DNA of 64,000 nt from Galbula dea (GCA_013399015.1 VWZX01002966.1:310001-374000); one strand, 5' to 3'; numbered from the stretch's first letter, positions 48,799 through 61,877 are shown. Program-made: numbers and translations. The notes: generated by a model not told the origin, from the letters alone.

Positions 48799-51694
48799 GT
48801 CTTCTTTTTTACTCCTTTTGAGATCCAGGAAAATTGTGTTGCCTTGGCTGCAAAGAGATTGATAAGAGGGTCTCAATGAAAACATATGAAGTCAAGATAA
48901 AATAATTCTTTATAAACTGGAAGAACAAGAGAATACAGGAAAATTACTGTTTTAATGTATAAGACCTAGTTTTGAAAATATTGGCTAAGTTACTTTTCAC
49001 TGAAAATAGTCTAGGGGTATCTAGTACTAGAAGAAGTAGCAATGTAGGGTTGCAATATTTCTGCAAGTCACTTAAACATCCATACTATAGAACGTTTATA
49101 AACTTCAGGCTTAGAAAAAATATTATATCCCAAACAGAATTGCTTATGACTATCAACTAGTTCTTTAAATAAATAGCTTAAAATGTAGAATAATTGGAAT
49201 AAACAAGCTATTTGAAATGATGGAGCTCCCCTTGGAAATACAAGCTTGAAAAATGAACTTTCCTACCCTTCCTCTTACCTCTCCTTTGCACCCAGATCTT
49301 TTAAAACACTGCGGCAGCTTTAACTATGTCTAACATATTGGACAGCCTTAATCTGAGATGTTAAAGTCTGCTTTTTATTTTAGTATATTATGCATTTGAA
49401 GAAAATTAGACATTTTAGTTCATTTGTTTTCAATTCCAGCTTTGTTGTATGAATTACAATTATTCTGTTGAAATCAGCAATTACTTTCAACTTATAGCAA
49501 GGTACAGAAATACTATGCTGAGCTCTTTCAGTGACGTACTTATATATTTTCATCCTCCTTCCTTTAATTAGTGCTGAGGGGTGACCTTTGTTATGGGTCA
49601 CTCAAGAAGATATTGTATGTAAACAATCTTTTTTCTTTTTTCCTTTTGGTGTGTTTAAGTTATTTGATTGCTAGCCCCAATTGCTTCAATGATCTCATTG
49701 TCCCTTAGGTGATCTCCCATTTTTGTTCCCCAAAGTAAATTTTCAGTACCCAAAATGACAGGAAACAATGAACTGGAACAAGGAAATTAGGCACTGGTCA
49801 CACAGCTTTGTCCTACAAGCTGATTGTGCAGCAGCATTTTCTGAAGTGTGAGCCTAAATTTCTGCTGTGTAATGGTTCTTCAAGATACACTTTCCTTCTG
49901 TTAAATATTTCAGCAAGGCCAAATACCTGTCCTTTTTTTTGTATTATTCTACCTAACTATTGCCCCTTTCACTTCATTCAACTCCAGGATTTCCCAGGTT
50001 GCCACTTGGCTCAATAGCTGTATTTTACATTGCTGTATGCTGCTTTCCTGTCCCCACGTTACATGAGAACTATTATGTCCCTACATTCTGAAATTCTGTA
50101 AATGGTTTCACTTCCCTGTTCTCATGACCACAGCACAGTTTACTCTTCCAGAGGTAGAATAAAAGGAGGAAAAAACCAGCAGCTAGTACCAGTAAATAGA
50201 TAATGCTGAACTCAAGAAGCAGATTAGTCTTTGTCTGAAAATAAATTGTCAGGCCTTAAATGTTACAGAAGTAACTGATTGTTAGTTTAGCCTCAGCAAG
50301 GTAGAGAGTAACCATGAGAGAAAAACTCCTCTAACTTCTCAGGATTCAGAAAATTAAGTTCTTGACATACTTTTAGTACGCTAAATACCCAAGTTACTGT
50401 CTGTCCCATAGATTAAGTGGATGGTCTACTCTAATCCATAGATTAGAAAGGAACATGAGTGTTAAGGGGAAAAAAAATGTTTAGAGAGCGGTGCAGTGCC
50501 TGTATAAGCTTCCTTGAATACAAAAATTTTTCACTATGTTGTTCCTATTCCATTCAAAATCTATTTGCAGTAGTAGATATTTGTTTGTTGATATAATTGC
50601 CAATTTGAGAAGGAATCTAGCACATCAGTACTCTTTGACCATAGACGTCATTACACCCCTTGCTCTTTTCAACTAGTCCATGAATATCAGATCCTTGCTA
50701 TTGCATATTAGGCACCTGAGATTAATTGTTTTTAGTTCTCTGGGATGGCAGTTATGTTGCATGCACTACTGACATTTAAATATCAGCCAGATGTTGGTGT
50801 GATTTTATTTTCAACTCCACTAGCTAAGTTGTATGTATCACCCCTTGCAGATCAGGATCCTGCAACTTGCTGGAAGAAACTTTCAGGCAAAAATTATCAT
50901 CTTATTATGACCTTTTTCCTACTTCTCCCTAGTGATCTCACTTAAATGCATCCTGCTTTACAAAGGAAATCAAAGCTGCTAAGCTTGATTAATTGCAGTC
51001 AGAAATTATGTAGTAAACTCTGCTAAATGTAGACACACTGAAGCAAGAATTCATTCTTCACTCTTTTAAAAGCCTCAAACAGAGCCTGTCCTCATTTATT
51101 CTGAATTTTTTTTTCACATAGCATTGAGAATCCCTACTCTGAGGATATCTTTATCATAGTGGTTGCCCTCTGCTTTTTATTGCATCTGTGTACAATTTGA
51201 CACAAAGACTATTGTAATAATTCTGCCTCATAAGTTATTGCATTCTCTGTTAGCAGGATCAAAAGAAAAGAGAAAAATATTCTACAGTTACTGAAGGTGA
51301 AGTTTAAAACAGCTTCAGAGCAGTATTTAAAAATGGGAAACTGTTTAAACAATATACATATTTCTAATTTTTCTGGGATTTGTTACACTTTAATTTTTAG
51401 ACAATGTGATGTATTTTATTCTTTGAGATTGTTCACCATTCAAATTGCAGAGGAAAGATGGAGACTTTCCGTCCCTTTTCCAATTTAGCTCCATGACACT
51501 GAGACCAATTGAATTTACAAATGTTAGAAAGTGAGAGCAAACCAGTTTCTTACACAGAAAAGGTAGGGAGATGCCTTCTGGGGATCTCCTCCTGTGCTCT
51601 TTCTGGATCCACATCCTCTTCTTCTTTTCTTGCCCCTGTAGGATGCAGAAGGTGGTCAGGTAATCCTCACATTTTCAGACATTTTCTTAGTTTT

Positions 51695-51708
51695 TCTCTC
51701 TCTCTCTC
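51695..51708. repeat. (TC)7 dinucleotide repeat
   Basis: Seven TC units, followed within 40 bases by an imperfect doubling of CCTTTTGTCATCT / CCTTTGTCATCT. Confidence 0.85.
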
Positions 51709-51989
51709 CTTTTGTCATCTTTGTCTCCTTTGTCATCTTGCCTTTCCCAGCCACCCAGGAGCACAAGGTTAGAGGCTGTTAAAGAGTGCTGTGGGGGGAG
51801 TGATTCTTGCCTGAAGAAAGTCTCAATGCCCTTTTTGAGATGTCTCATTCTACTTGGAACCCCCCAAGGTGTGATTAATCCCATTAACCCATGCTGAGCC
51901 TTCCAGAGCCGCCCCAGACCTCCTCCTGTTGCTGTGTTGAAGTCCAACTGAACCAAAGTCACCCCTTTACCTATTAGAAAACATCCTTC

Positions 51990-52016
51990 TTTTTTTTTTT
52001 TTTTTTTTTTTTTTTT
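51990..52016. repeat. Poly(T) tract, 27 bases
   Basis: The longest homopolymer in the window. It could be the reversed tail of a retrocopy lying to its right, where a 100-codon minus-strand frame (51967-52269) runs into it, but that frame's lysine run is simply the translated tract. No parent gene is recognised. Confidence 0.9.
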
Positions 52017-54090
52017 GGCTATCTGCCTGGGGACCCTCAGTTTCAGCACTGCAAAGTTCCTGATGAAATGCTGAACAACATGCTGACCCCAAACAGATTG
52101 ATGTCAGACTGACAAACAACTTATGCAGGGCTGAGGTTTTACCCCTGCTGTAGAATGAATAGGATTTGGAGATTAGGCAAATGAGAAAGGGAAACTTGTA
52201 GTTTTCTCCATCACTCATGAATGGATTCACACCACATGTAAGGCTCTGAATGAAATTACTCAATTCCATCCATTTTCAGTTTGAAACCATCAGACTGACA
52301 CAAGTGCTGGAAAGCTATTCGTTTTCAAGGTGCTATAAGCAGTTTAGATATAAATTTTGCAATGTCTTTTTATCTTAAGAAAACAATCAAATTTTACTGT
52401 GATTTCTGTTTTATAAAATCTTCTAATTTTACTGTGTAGTATGATTTAGAGAAATTTCATTCTTATGTTGTGTGTACAGTTTAAAAATATATTTCAGGGC
52501 CACAAGCAGTATGTCTTTGGATCTTCATACGTTAGTGAACTTAGTCTCTATGAAGAGCTGGTGAAATAATGTAACTGTGTAAGGTGACCAGTAACTCCTG
52601 CCTACACTGGGCAGGTCAAAACCTTTACTTCACAGCACTGAGTTAACTGAGGTACTTTGGATTCCTCCTTTCCTGCTGCAGATGAGTAAGGAATTTGTAT
52701 GCCTGTTTCTGAAGAATGAAAATTTTCTCTATTTAATGTGGGTGTCTTTCTTTTTTTTAAAATGCATGATCAGCTGAAAAGAGTTGAAAAACTTTAACCC
52801 TAATGAATCATTTATATCTTCTAGTCATTATTGGGGAACTTCATGAAATGGGAGTATCTAGGCTAAAAGGAGAAAAGCAGTACCTTGGTAGACCTTAATC
52901 TTGAAGACCTAACAATAATCATCTTGGACCTTTATAGTGTCTGAAAGAGAATGATACTCTGGCCAAAATCTTCTCCTGTACCTACTACCATATGGAAATA
53001 TTTTTTAAGAAACTGTTCCTTGAGGATTTAGAAAGCAGAGGAAATGATTTTCATGATTGTTTTAGGACTTCATAAGCATGGGGATAAATTCTTTGTCTCA
53101 TCCACAACTGACAGCTAGTGCAAGAGACCATACCGACCGGAAATTCAAATTTTCTGCTGGGTATCAACGTCATCCCTACTTAACTCTGAAAGTGGGGTTA
53201 AAGGACATGCTGTGAATAAAGTGTATGGCAACTAAAGCAGTTATTGCCTGAGATGCTTTTGTGAAGATCTGAGGGTTTCTAGGCATAAAGCCAGCATTTC
53301 TTCCCCCTTATTTAACAAACTGGACTCCAGAGATGTTAATAATTTCAAGTGGCGGATTAGAAATGCAATAATGGTGAGGATATTAGATGGGTTTATTATA
53401 AGTAGTCAGGGGTGTTTTTTCCTTCCTAACATTTTTCAGGCCCAGATTAATTTAAATCCAAAATTCCCAGAGTTTTAATCCAAAAGAGACCGTTGCATCA
53501 GTTTGATTGATTTAACTCCAGTTTTCCACAGACCATTACACTTAACACAGCTGTGTGTTGAGCCTAGTAATTTGTGTTGGCATACTGCATAATTTCTAGA
53601 AAATTCTTATCTGTGACTTGGTTATTGCACTGTGTCACTCAGTGGTGTATTCTAGTGGTTGATTTGATGTGGTTTTGATTACGTTGTTCTCATTATTTGT
53701 TTTAATTCAAATTGGTTTAAATACCAGCTACTGCCTCTGTTTTGCCTTTGTTAACAGGATTAAGCAATCCTTAATTTTAAATTTCTTTAACAATGTCCTT
53801 TTAAGTTTTTGCAAAGATAAACAAACTACTATCTTCCAGTGTCTTGATATATGGCATGGCCAGTAACTGTCAAGCAGTTTTGTAGATCTCAAATTTAATT
53901 CTAAGATTTTATTCTGATTTTATTCTATTTTAAGCCCTTTTTCTTTCTTCAAAGGGTTTTATCAGGAATTCAGATTATCACTTGTATCAACTAAATCTAA
54001 AACAGTCCATTGATAAAAAAATAGATACTTTCCTAGAAGCAATCATTAAAAATTCCCAGTAAAACAAGCTCTTCAGGAGTGATTCAACAA

Positions 54091-54263
54091 GTTGCCTAGA
54101 GAGGTTGTGGAAGCCTCATCCCTGGAAGCTTTTAAGACAAGGCTGGATGGGGCCCTGGACAACCTGATCTAGTGGATGGTGTCCCTGCCAGGCAGGGGGG
54201 TTGGAACTGGATGATCTTTAAGGTCCCTTCCAACTCTGACAATTCTATGATTTTATGATTCAT
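54091..54263 (+). mobile_element. CR1 LINE 3' end, young subfamily
   Basis: A forward 5'-truncated CR1 starting in the last codons of ORF2 (GTTGCCTAGAGAGGTTGTGG...) and ending in the 3' untranslated region with GGTCCCTTCCAACTCTGAC and octamer-like ATTCTATG/TTTTATG repeats. From 54098 to 54244 it is identical by eye, base for base, to the reverse complement of 58260-58406 in the other young copy. The ORF2 stop (CTG ATC TAG) is preserved. The identity implies a shared, recently active source subfamily. Confidence 0.95.
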
Positions 54264-57200
54264 TGCTAACTTTATTTTTGAGACTTGAGAAGTAGACAGG
54301 TCTAAATCCATTTAATGTTTCTTCTGTTATTGTCACTATTAATTGGGAGGTCTGCAGAGCAAGGTCAAAATCTCAAATGTCTAATTTTAACAGACCAGTT
54401 ACTTTTATTGACCTTACTTTATTGTTACCTTTTTAAGATGACATTGTGATTTTTGGACACCACTTGTCTTTCATAGGGTCATATTTCTTAAAAGCATAAC
54501 TTGTTCCTCAGCTCAAATCCCTACTAAATTTTTCTTTTTTTTCTCTCAAATTGATTTATCTGCCTTGCCACTGCCTGTATTACCTCGTGAACCTTTCTTA
54601 TGAGCAGCTTATAAGCACTCACTCTCCTATCCTTTGAAATATCCCTGATTTTGCAATTTTTAAAATAATGGCTAGCTGATCTATTCAGATCTCTTCAGAC
54701 AAAACTAGGATTTTGAGTGAAAGTTATCACTGCTGGAGTTACAACTTTTTATGCCTATTTCTCTAGTGGATATAGTCTAATGACATCTTTCTCAGTTACT
54801 AATGGACTGAAAAGTACTTCATTGCCTTCAAAGGATATGATTATGTCATCTTAGTTTCTTCTGAATAGACAACTGTAATAACAGTGAAATGTCTCTGCCC
54901 TAGTACTTATTGGAACTAAATAGATGTCATGCAAGATGGAGCTGATCTGCCAGTTTTGAGTTAATTCTTCACTTTATTAATTTTAGGTGCCTCATGTTCC
55001 AGGATTCCCATTAACAAGTGGTTTTACAAGAGGCATTTGACTTGCATTGCATTTGCTCATTTTAAGCATATATTTCTCCCATTACCTTCTATTACCATCT
55101 ATATCTTATAAGCAAAATAACCATTTGCCCTGCTACAAAATTACAGACACATTCTTTTCAGACAGGTTCTTTTGCCAAAGAATTTTCAATGCTGCTAAAG
55201 CATTGTGCAGAAAAGGCAAATTCTTAGAAGTTTTTTTTGTCACTGGAAGAGTATAATAACTGTAAAGTTACTGACTTTTCTGCGTTCCCACAGCATCACC
55301 TCCCTGCTTTCGGGTTGTGCAACAGCACATTACAGTGTAGGTGAAGGGACCATGTGCAGATGAACAATGTTTCTGCCTCAGAGGAATGATTTGTAAACAT
55401 GTGAGATGAACCTGTAAATTTGCAAGTATCATAAGGTGATTAGTTTTAACATTCCAAAATCAAGGAGACCCATTTGTGTCTTACTTTTAGTATCAGTAGA
55501 GAGCTGAGATTGTTCAATAATTACTTAAGCTAATTTATTACCCACTTGTTTCCAAGGGAAAATGGCAGTTGAAAATTCAATGTATGTACCTCTGTCTTTA
55601 TTGAAGTGTCCCAGAGTGGAATCAGTTTGAGGTTTTCCACAACTGGCACTTGATCCACGCGGACTCCTTATGAGTGGCTGACTGCAATTGCACCTGCATG
55701 GCCAAATCCACATCCGTGGGCAGAAGTGCCAAGGAGGGACTTGGTTACTGAGCTTCTGAAAATTGACAGGGCACTCTCTGTCTGTGAAACATCTGCTTTG
55801 AGTGATACTACAGCAGCTGTGATGATCTAATAGCAAACAAAGCACTTCAGAATTCAATTGTATAAAAGGGCCTTTGAGGAGAATGATAAATGACCTAAAT
55901 TAAGCCACAGTTTTTAAGTACCTAATCTGAGCCTTTCCTATAATGAATACATTCCTCAAGACTTCTTGCTCATGTCACTACCATTCACTTGTCTGTTGTT
56001 TAAGGTTGTGTTCTAAGTAATTTTTCCCAAACACCTGAAATATTGGTGTAAGAAATTAGTATTTTGACTTTTCAGTTCCCTTTTGGCATGCAACTTCCTT
56101 GTATGCACCTGGCAGTTTCTTTGCACTCACTAGGAGTAATTTTGTGATGTTTAAATGGCTGGTTTGGCTGTTCTCTGAGGTCCTGTTTAGAGCAGTGGGA
56201 CAATTCCTGTACTGGGTAAAACCTTTTACATGCGCTCAGCAACCCAAAGAGAGAATTGTCTATTCAAACCCCATCATAGCAGAGTGATCTTTGGCAACAT
56301 CAGCATGGAGGTGGCTACTGCTGTCACTCACCCTCTGTGCCTGGTGCATGCCAGAGGGTTTTGACATTAAGGGCTGATGCTTTATCTCCTCTCATAAGGA
56401 TGAAGCTCCCTGGGCAGTGTTCACTGCTTTATTAGGTCAGGATCAGGTAGAGCTCTACAAAGAAGCACGTCCCAGAGGAAAGCAGTAGATTGCAGCTCTC
56501 ACAAAGCCTAGAGTGAAAGGCCAGCCTAAACCAAGCTGGGGAACAGGACTAGGATTAAAATGGACTTGGAAAAAAATGAGGCATTTTTAAGCTGCATCAG
56601 ATAATTAGTTCTTTCTGCCAGATCCTTCAGAAGCATGTTACCAAAGAGGAGGCTATGCTAGTTGTTAAAAACAAGCAGTAGAGAGGTGGAAGACAGTACG
56701 TTTTTCAGGGGTAGTGCTGGAATTAACTAAACTGTACATGGAAGTGTCAGTTGCTCCATTATCCTGTATTTCCCAATCTACTTCTTAGTAAGCTTTATTG
56801 TTACCTCATTCTTCACTTAAATAATTTTTAGGCCTTGAAAAAATCTGGTTTGCAGTCCTCACATTTGAAGATTGTCAGCCTTCTGGACTCTGGAACTTCA
56901 TTATTCCTTGACAATATATTTCTAGGGGTTGCTTTTTTCCTGCTGTTTGACTGGAGGTTGGTCAAGTGCTAGTCCATAGGTTGTTTTTGAGTTGAGCTTG
57001 AAAACATAGTTGCTAAAGATTTAAACCACACCAAAACTAAGGAGCCAGAACTACAACCTTATAACGTTTGAAAATCAATTTTTTTAGAATTATTTTTAAG
57101 CAATATGTTCCATTACCTCATTAATATCTGTATCTTCCCCTCCTCTTTCCTGCATACCATTTCAATAAAGTAATAGCTTATGTTTGTGGGCAATAAAAGA

Positions 57201-58247
57201 AAAATATAGATTTATGAAATGAATTTCCTTTTTCAGGCTCTCTCTTTACTAAATGACATTGTGAGGGCCCTCTGACACTGCTCAGGGCGCACTGCACTCC
57301 CCAGGTGCTGGGGTTGCCTGCAGACATCCCACCACTGGGATGACTACAATGTTGGGTCTATAAAAATAAATAAAAGGTGAAGATTAAAATCAAGCATCCA
57401 ACTATGTTTTGCTTTCTCCTGCGGTTTTAAATCTCAGAGGATTTCAGTAGCTCTTAAGTTCCATCTTGAAAAGGGGAAAAAAAGATATGTACAACAAAAC
57501 TTAAAATCTCCCTTTGTAATTTGATTCCAGGAGGTAAAATGTCAGATGTTGCAAGCTCACTAAACTGGCTTTGATTCTCACCAGAGGTCTAACAAAATCG
57601 TGCCATTTTAAAAATCAAAGTGATTGGGAGCATGATCTATGTTTGTGTAAAGCAAATGCCAAATTTGTATGATGGAGTATGCATGATGCACATTTCTGGA
57701 TTCAAAAGCAAGTGTTTGAGCCAAAAGTTCTTAAGTATCAGCCTGATGGAGAGCAGAAACACTGCTTTTTACTTATCTATTTAATGTGAACTAATCAATA
57801 CACCTCCAAGAGTGAATATATTTGAAGAGAGTGATTCGCGCTTCATCTGCAAAGTTGAAGGAATTAATTGAACAATTTTTGATAATGAAAACATTATAGG
57901 AAATTGCAGTCTGATTATGAAACAGGAAAAGAAGCAAAATGTACTGGTTACCTTTTATGTATTAATTTCTCTGTTGCAATAAGTTCTATTGCAAGGCATC
58001 AGATACATATAGCACACAAAACAATTGTCGTTAAGCCTCATGAGCAACACCTATATAATACCTTTCTGCTGTTGAGACGTATTTAGATGGTATGAATCTC
58101 TTGCAAATAGTTTAAATTCCTCTATTTGTCAAATACCTTCATTTTAACATGATAAATGTACAGTTTTCAAAAGTAAACTCTGAAAATTCCAGATTTCTGG
58201 GTATTTGCTTTGTATGTGAGGATAATCTCATTGTCACCTTAGAGGTC
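54264..58247. other. Unique non-coding DNA, 4 kb
   Basis: No recognised gene. The only segment of interest is the splice-bounded cysteine-rich frame at 55590-55826 on the minus strand. The rest shows no repeats beyond short A/T runs. Confidence 0.5.
55590..55826 (-). other. Candidate cysteine-rich exon (unproven)
   Basis: On the minus strand, TTTGTTTGCTATTAG precedes and GTACATAC follows a 237-base segment with one frame open throughout. It would encode about 79 residues with nine cysteines, including SCCS, TDRECPVNF and PCRCNC. The frame enters after the first codon base and leaves after the first codon base. Such a symmetric phase 1-1 exon of exactly 79 codons is the form typical of shuffled extracellular modules. 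I cannot assign it to any domain, the acceptor tract is only moderate, and no partner exon was found. Chance remains likely; a second frame carries a stop. Confidence 0.18.
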
Positions 58248-58874
58248 ATAGGATCATAAAATTGTCAGAGTTGGAAGGGACCTTAAAGATCATCCAGTTC
58301 CAACCCCCCTGCCTGGCAGGGACACCATCCACTAGATCAGGTTGTCCAGGGCCCCATCCAGCCTTGTCTTAAAAGCTTCCAGGGATGAGGCTTCCACAAC
58401 CTCTCTGGGCAACCTCTTCCACTGCCTAACCACCCTCATAGTGAAGAACTTCTTCTTAATATCCACTCTAAATCTACCCTCCTCTAGCTTACACCCATTT
58501 CCCCTGGTTCTATCACTGTCTGACCTCCTAAAAAGTCCCTCCCCAGCTTTCTTGTAGGCCCCCTTCAGATACTGGAAGGCTACAATAAGGTCCCCTCGGA
58601 GCCTTCTCCTCTGCAGACTGAACAATCCCAACTCTTCCAGTCTGTCCTCATAGGAGAGGTGCTCCAGTCCTCTGATCATTCTCATGGCCCTTCTCGTTCC
58701 AGCACCCCCGTATTCCTCTTGTAATAGGGGCTCCAGAACTGGAAGCAGTATTCCAGGTGGGGTCTCACAAGAGCAGAGCAGAGGGGGAGAATCACCTCCC
58801 TCGACCTGCTGGCCATGCTTATCTTGATGCAGCCTAGGATACGGTTGGCCTTCCGGGCTGCAAGTGGTGATACC
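58248..58874 (-). mobile_element. CR1 LINE, 5'-truncated, with ORF2 C-terminus
   Basis: About 627 bp of a young CR1 in reverse orientation. The minus-strand frame at 58332-58880 keeps the ORF2 C-terminal part: MRMIRGLEHLSYEDRLEELG, LFSLQRRRLRGDLIVAFQYL, RTRGNGCKLEEGRFR and RQWKRLPREVV, ending ALDNLI and stop. Further upstream the family sequence (ARKANRILGCI, SREVILPL, SALVRPHLEYC) lies in a different frame, so a frameshift near 58690-58740 separates the two blocks. The reverse-transcriptase core is missing through 5' truncation near 58874. Its 3' part is identical over 147 bp to the copy at 54091-54263. This remnant accounts for the longest open frame in the window and is not a host gene. 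Confidence 0.96.
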
Positions 58875-59383
58875 AATCACCGCTTTCTATTGAAAGGGAA
58901 GATTATATCATTCCTGTATTTGTGTTCCTGCTTACAGTACTGCTGAGACCCCTTTCAGATGAAGAATATATCTGGAACCCCATAGCATACATAATTACAA
59001 ACTTTCTGAAAGTATATTTCCTAAGGTTAATTTTAACAGTAAATAATCAAAGTGGTCACACGACTGTTACAGGCCTTATTGAACAGGCAGAAACAGTGCA
59101 TCTTTGTTTTAATAGTCATAGACAGCTTTGTAGACAATAGCTGCTGCTATTACTTTTTTGTGAATTCTACACAACCTCTAAGGTTCTGTTGTCTTTTCCA
59201 TATTATTTCTTTAATCACAAAATATTATTTCTGTATAAAACACCCATTTTAACACTAACTCTTAATGACGTTATTTCCTTTGAATTGTATTTTAAGTATG
59301 CTGTTTGTTTCACTGACAAAAGTGACTAAAAGAGTAAAAAATATTAGCTGTAGGTACTAATTTTCTGGTTTTTTATTGTGCAG

Positions 59384-59526
59384 CAATTTTTCAAAATCTG
59401 CCAGAAACTGAAGTCTGGGAGAAAGTTGAAGCCAGCCCACCATTACAGAACTTTGGGAAATTCTGCTGTTTCTGAAAAAACAATGCACTCACTTTCTGAA
59501 GTGAATGTTACATCCATATCTTTGAG
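59384..59526 (+). other. Candidate internal coding exon (unproven)
   Basis: TTTTCTGGTTTTTTATTGTGCAG precedes a 143-base segment that ends TTTGAG|GTAAAGG. Both sites fit splice consensus well. One frame is open from acceptor to donor (47 codons plus two bases), with a basic start (KLKSGRKLKP) and a serine/threonine-rich end (SEVNVTSISL). The other two frames contain stops. I do not recognise the protein family. With thousands of AG...GT pairs in the window some will look like this by chance, so this is a lead and not an annotation. Confidence 0.2.
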
Positions 59527-61830
59527 GTAAAGGAACTCTTCTGTTCTCATTTCAACTAACTTTATTACGTGGGTAGAAAATATACACAACAATTTTATAA
59601 CCAGAAAAGTTTCTGTATTACTCCTAGCTTATTTATATACCATGTAAGGTCAATACTTTATCCTAGCTTTCACATCTGCCTTGCTAGTTGGAGTCATTTG
59701 CATGTTGTGTGCCACTCTGAGGAACTCATATACTGGCAACAGCTGCACAGGCTCTGTGTATTTTGTTGTGTACAGAAAATGGTGTTTGCTTTTTAAGACA
59801 AGAACACAGTATTTACATAATCATTTTTTGCCACTTCTTGGTAAAAACTACTATGTTACATAGAAATGTCTTGGAGGTCATATTCTGGTTTTCTTGTTTG
59901 TTATAAATGTTAGGATCAATAAAATATCTTTTTATTTTAAAAAGAAAGTGGAAAAATCATTTTAATGACATGCCAGAGGTTTTTTTTCCAACTGAGCCAG
60001 AATGCACAAAGAGTAACACTAGAGACAAAGAGTAATACCAGAGAGCTCAGCACAGGTAGATTTTAAAGCAAAAGAAAAGTAGTGTCATATTTCAGAGGAA
60101 TTCAAGCCATTTTTACTTGTGAGGGAGGGGAGACTGGAACAAACCAACCCAAATCCCATAATCTCTAGGCACTAGTGAATGAGGTCTTCTGCGGACCAAT
60201 GTGTGTGATGCAACCAGTGATACTTCTTTGGTGTCTTTTAACCTGGTTTTGGTGTATATGGTTACCAGTTGAATGATATACAATATTAATTTTATAAATC
60301 TAGATTTAAAATAGTATTTTATAAAGAAGTATTTACCTATAACTACTTCCTATAAGATTATGCTAAACCCAGGCTAATTTGTTCATTGGTTACCATCAAT
60401 TAAGTGCTTTAAGTCAGAGCACATCTTCATCTTATAACTCTGCAGACTAGCGTGGTGGCCTGTATTAAAAGAAATTTACTTTTGGTAGCTTTTCCAAGCA
60501 GGCCTGGTTTCTGAAAAAAAAAAACACTTTAAAAATAAATAAATAAGGCCAGAAAATATTTACTTCAATGTTTATTTCTAGTGAATTTGTTTACAGGAGA
60601 TTAAGAAAGATTATCCTACAATAGGCTAATTGGAAGATGTAAAAGCATCAGAACAGTGTTCTAGTGCTGAGGAAAATACTTCCCTCTACAGATGCTCACC
60701 CAGAAATTAACTGGTGTTCAGCAAACTGGAAGTTCACCTCTGTAGTATCTATGGAGAACCCTGATTAATTTTGCTTGTGGAGCAACTGGAGGAAAACTTT
60801 TTTTTGAATAAAATATTTTAGTTGGGTCCTGTTGCCATTAACTCCAGTCTTATATTCCTGTATAGGCAAAAAAACAATGTGAACTCACATCCCTTGTGTG
60901 CTCACAGGGCTCTGGAAATAAGTGACTGCATTTACCTTGCCACTAGTAGATGGCTGGCATTTGGAAATAGCTATTTCACTTTAGGCCATAAAAAGGCCCT
61001 AGCTGAAGCACAGATGCTCTGTTGTGCTGGTGATATTTAGATAAAAAATAAAAGAAGTGTAATGTAAACAGATTTTTACTGATGGGGTATACTACCTAGC
61101 ACCATTATGTCAAGCCACCAAAGGAGAGTAAAGTGTAACGTGCTCTCTGAAGCTTGGCTATCTTTCTCCCCTATTCAGAGTGTAAAATATTAATGAAAAG
61201 AGATTTAAGACATCATCCATTTAGGGTTTCTTTTACCAGTAAATTAAAGCTAGTGACCTCTAACAAAATTATAAAGATGGTTAGATTACCAGGGAAGGAT
61301 TTCAGCCCTATTTCAGCACACTAAAGCTACAAATAGTTCTCTCTGGCTCAATTAAAAGGTTCAGGAATTGTAACAGGGGTCTCTAGATTTCTATTAAAGT
61401 AATACATATAGTATGATTACAATACATTATGTCTCTATATATTTTTTTTTTATTTCCCCCTAGTCTTTTGAACTTCATGATCTTTTGGTCAATTATTTTC
61501 AGAGAAGGAAATTGAAACTTCTTACATGGCAAGTTTGAAAAATTTGCAACATATATATTGCATAACATTCTCGTGGGAGACCTTCAGAAATAAAATTAGT
61601 TCCATCAACATGCCATGAGTTCATCAGCTTAGGCCTTCCTGAATCTTTTGTCATGGCAAAAATGCAGAGGACTTTTTCATCTTTATCCCTGCTTAGAAAC
61701 ATTGTCTAAGATCACTCTTGTTACTCTTCCTAGTAACCTTTCCCATCACTTGCCCTTCCTCCCTGGATATGGGTTTAGCAAAAAATTAAAATTTCCCTAT
61801 GGATAAATAAATGAGGAAATACATCTCTGT

Positions 61831-61877
61831 GTAAATGTATGTAAGTATACATATACACATACATAAATATACATAAG
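61831..61877. repeat. TACA/CATA-rich degenerate microsatellite
   Basis: An imperfect run of GTA, TATACA and CATA units (for example GTATACATATACACATACAT). It is a degenerate simple repeat. Confidence 0.7.

Larger units (their letters stand above)
38451..54090. other. Unique non-coding DNA, about 15.6 kb
   Basis: The longest repeat-poor stretch, with no recognised gene. It includes a GC-richer patch at about 39640-40260 with overlapping frames on both strands (129 and 130 codons), and (CA)6 at 40757-40768. It also includes a 130-codon minus-strand frame at 41481-41873, A-rich tracts at 41423-41459 and 43710-43735, and a perfect hairpin at 45166-45201. A small CpG cluster lies near 45675-45715, and purine-rich DNA at about 46690-47210. 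A tandem duplication lies at 48090-48151, a T15 run at 48784-48798, (TC)7 at 51695-51708 and a T27 run at 51990-52016. Confidence 0.5.

Noticed and set aside
51967..52269. 100-codon minus-strand frame with a lysine run
   Set aside because: The lysines are the translated poly(T) tract. No parent gene or target duplication was found that would make this a retrocopy.
58332..58880. 182-codon open frame, the longest in the window
   Set aside because: It is the C-terminal part of CR1 ORF2 with an upstream frameshift, so it is a retrotransposon remnant and not a host gene.
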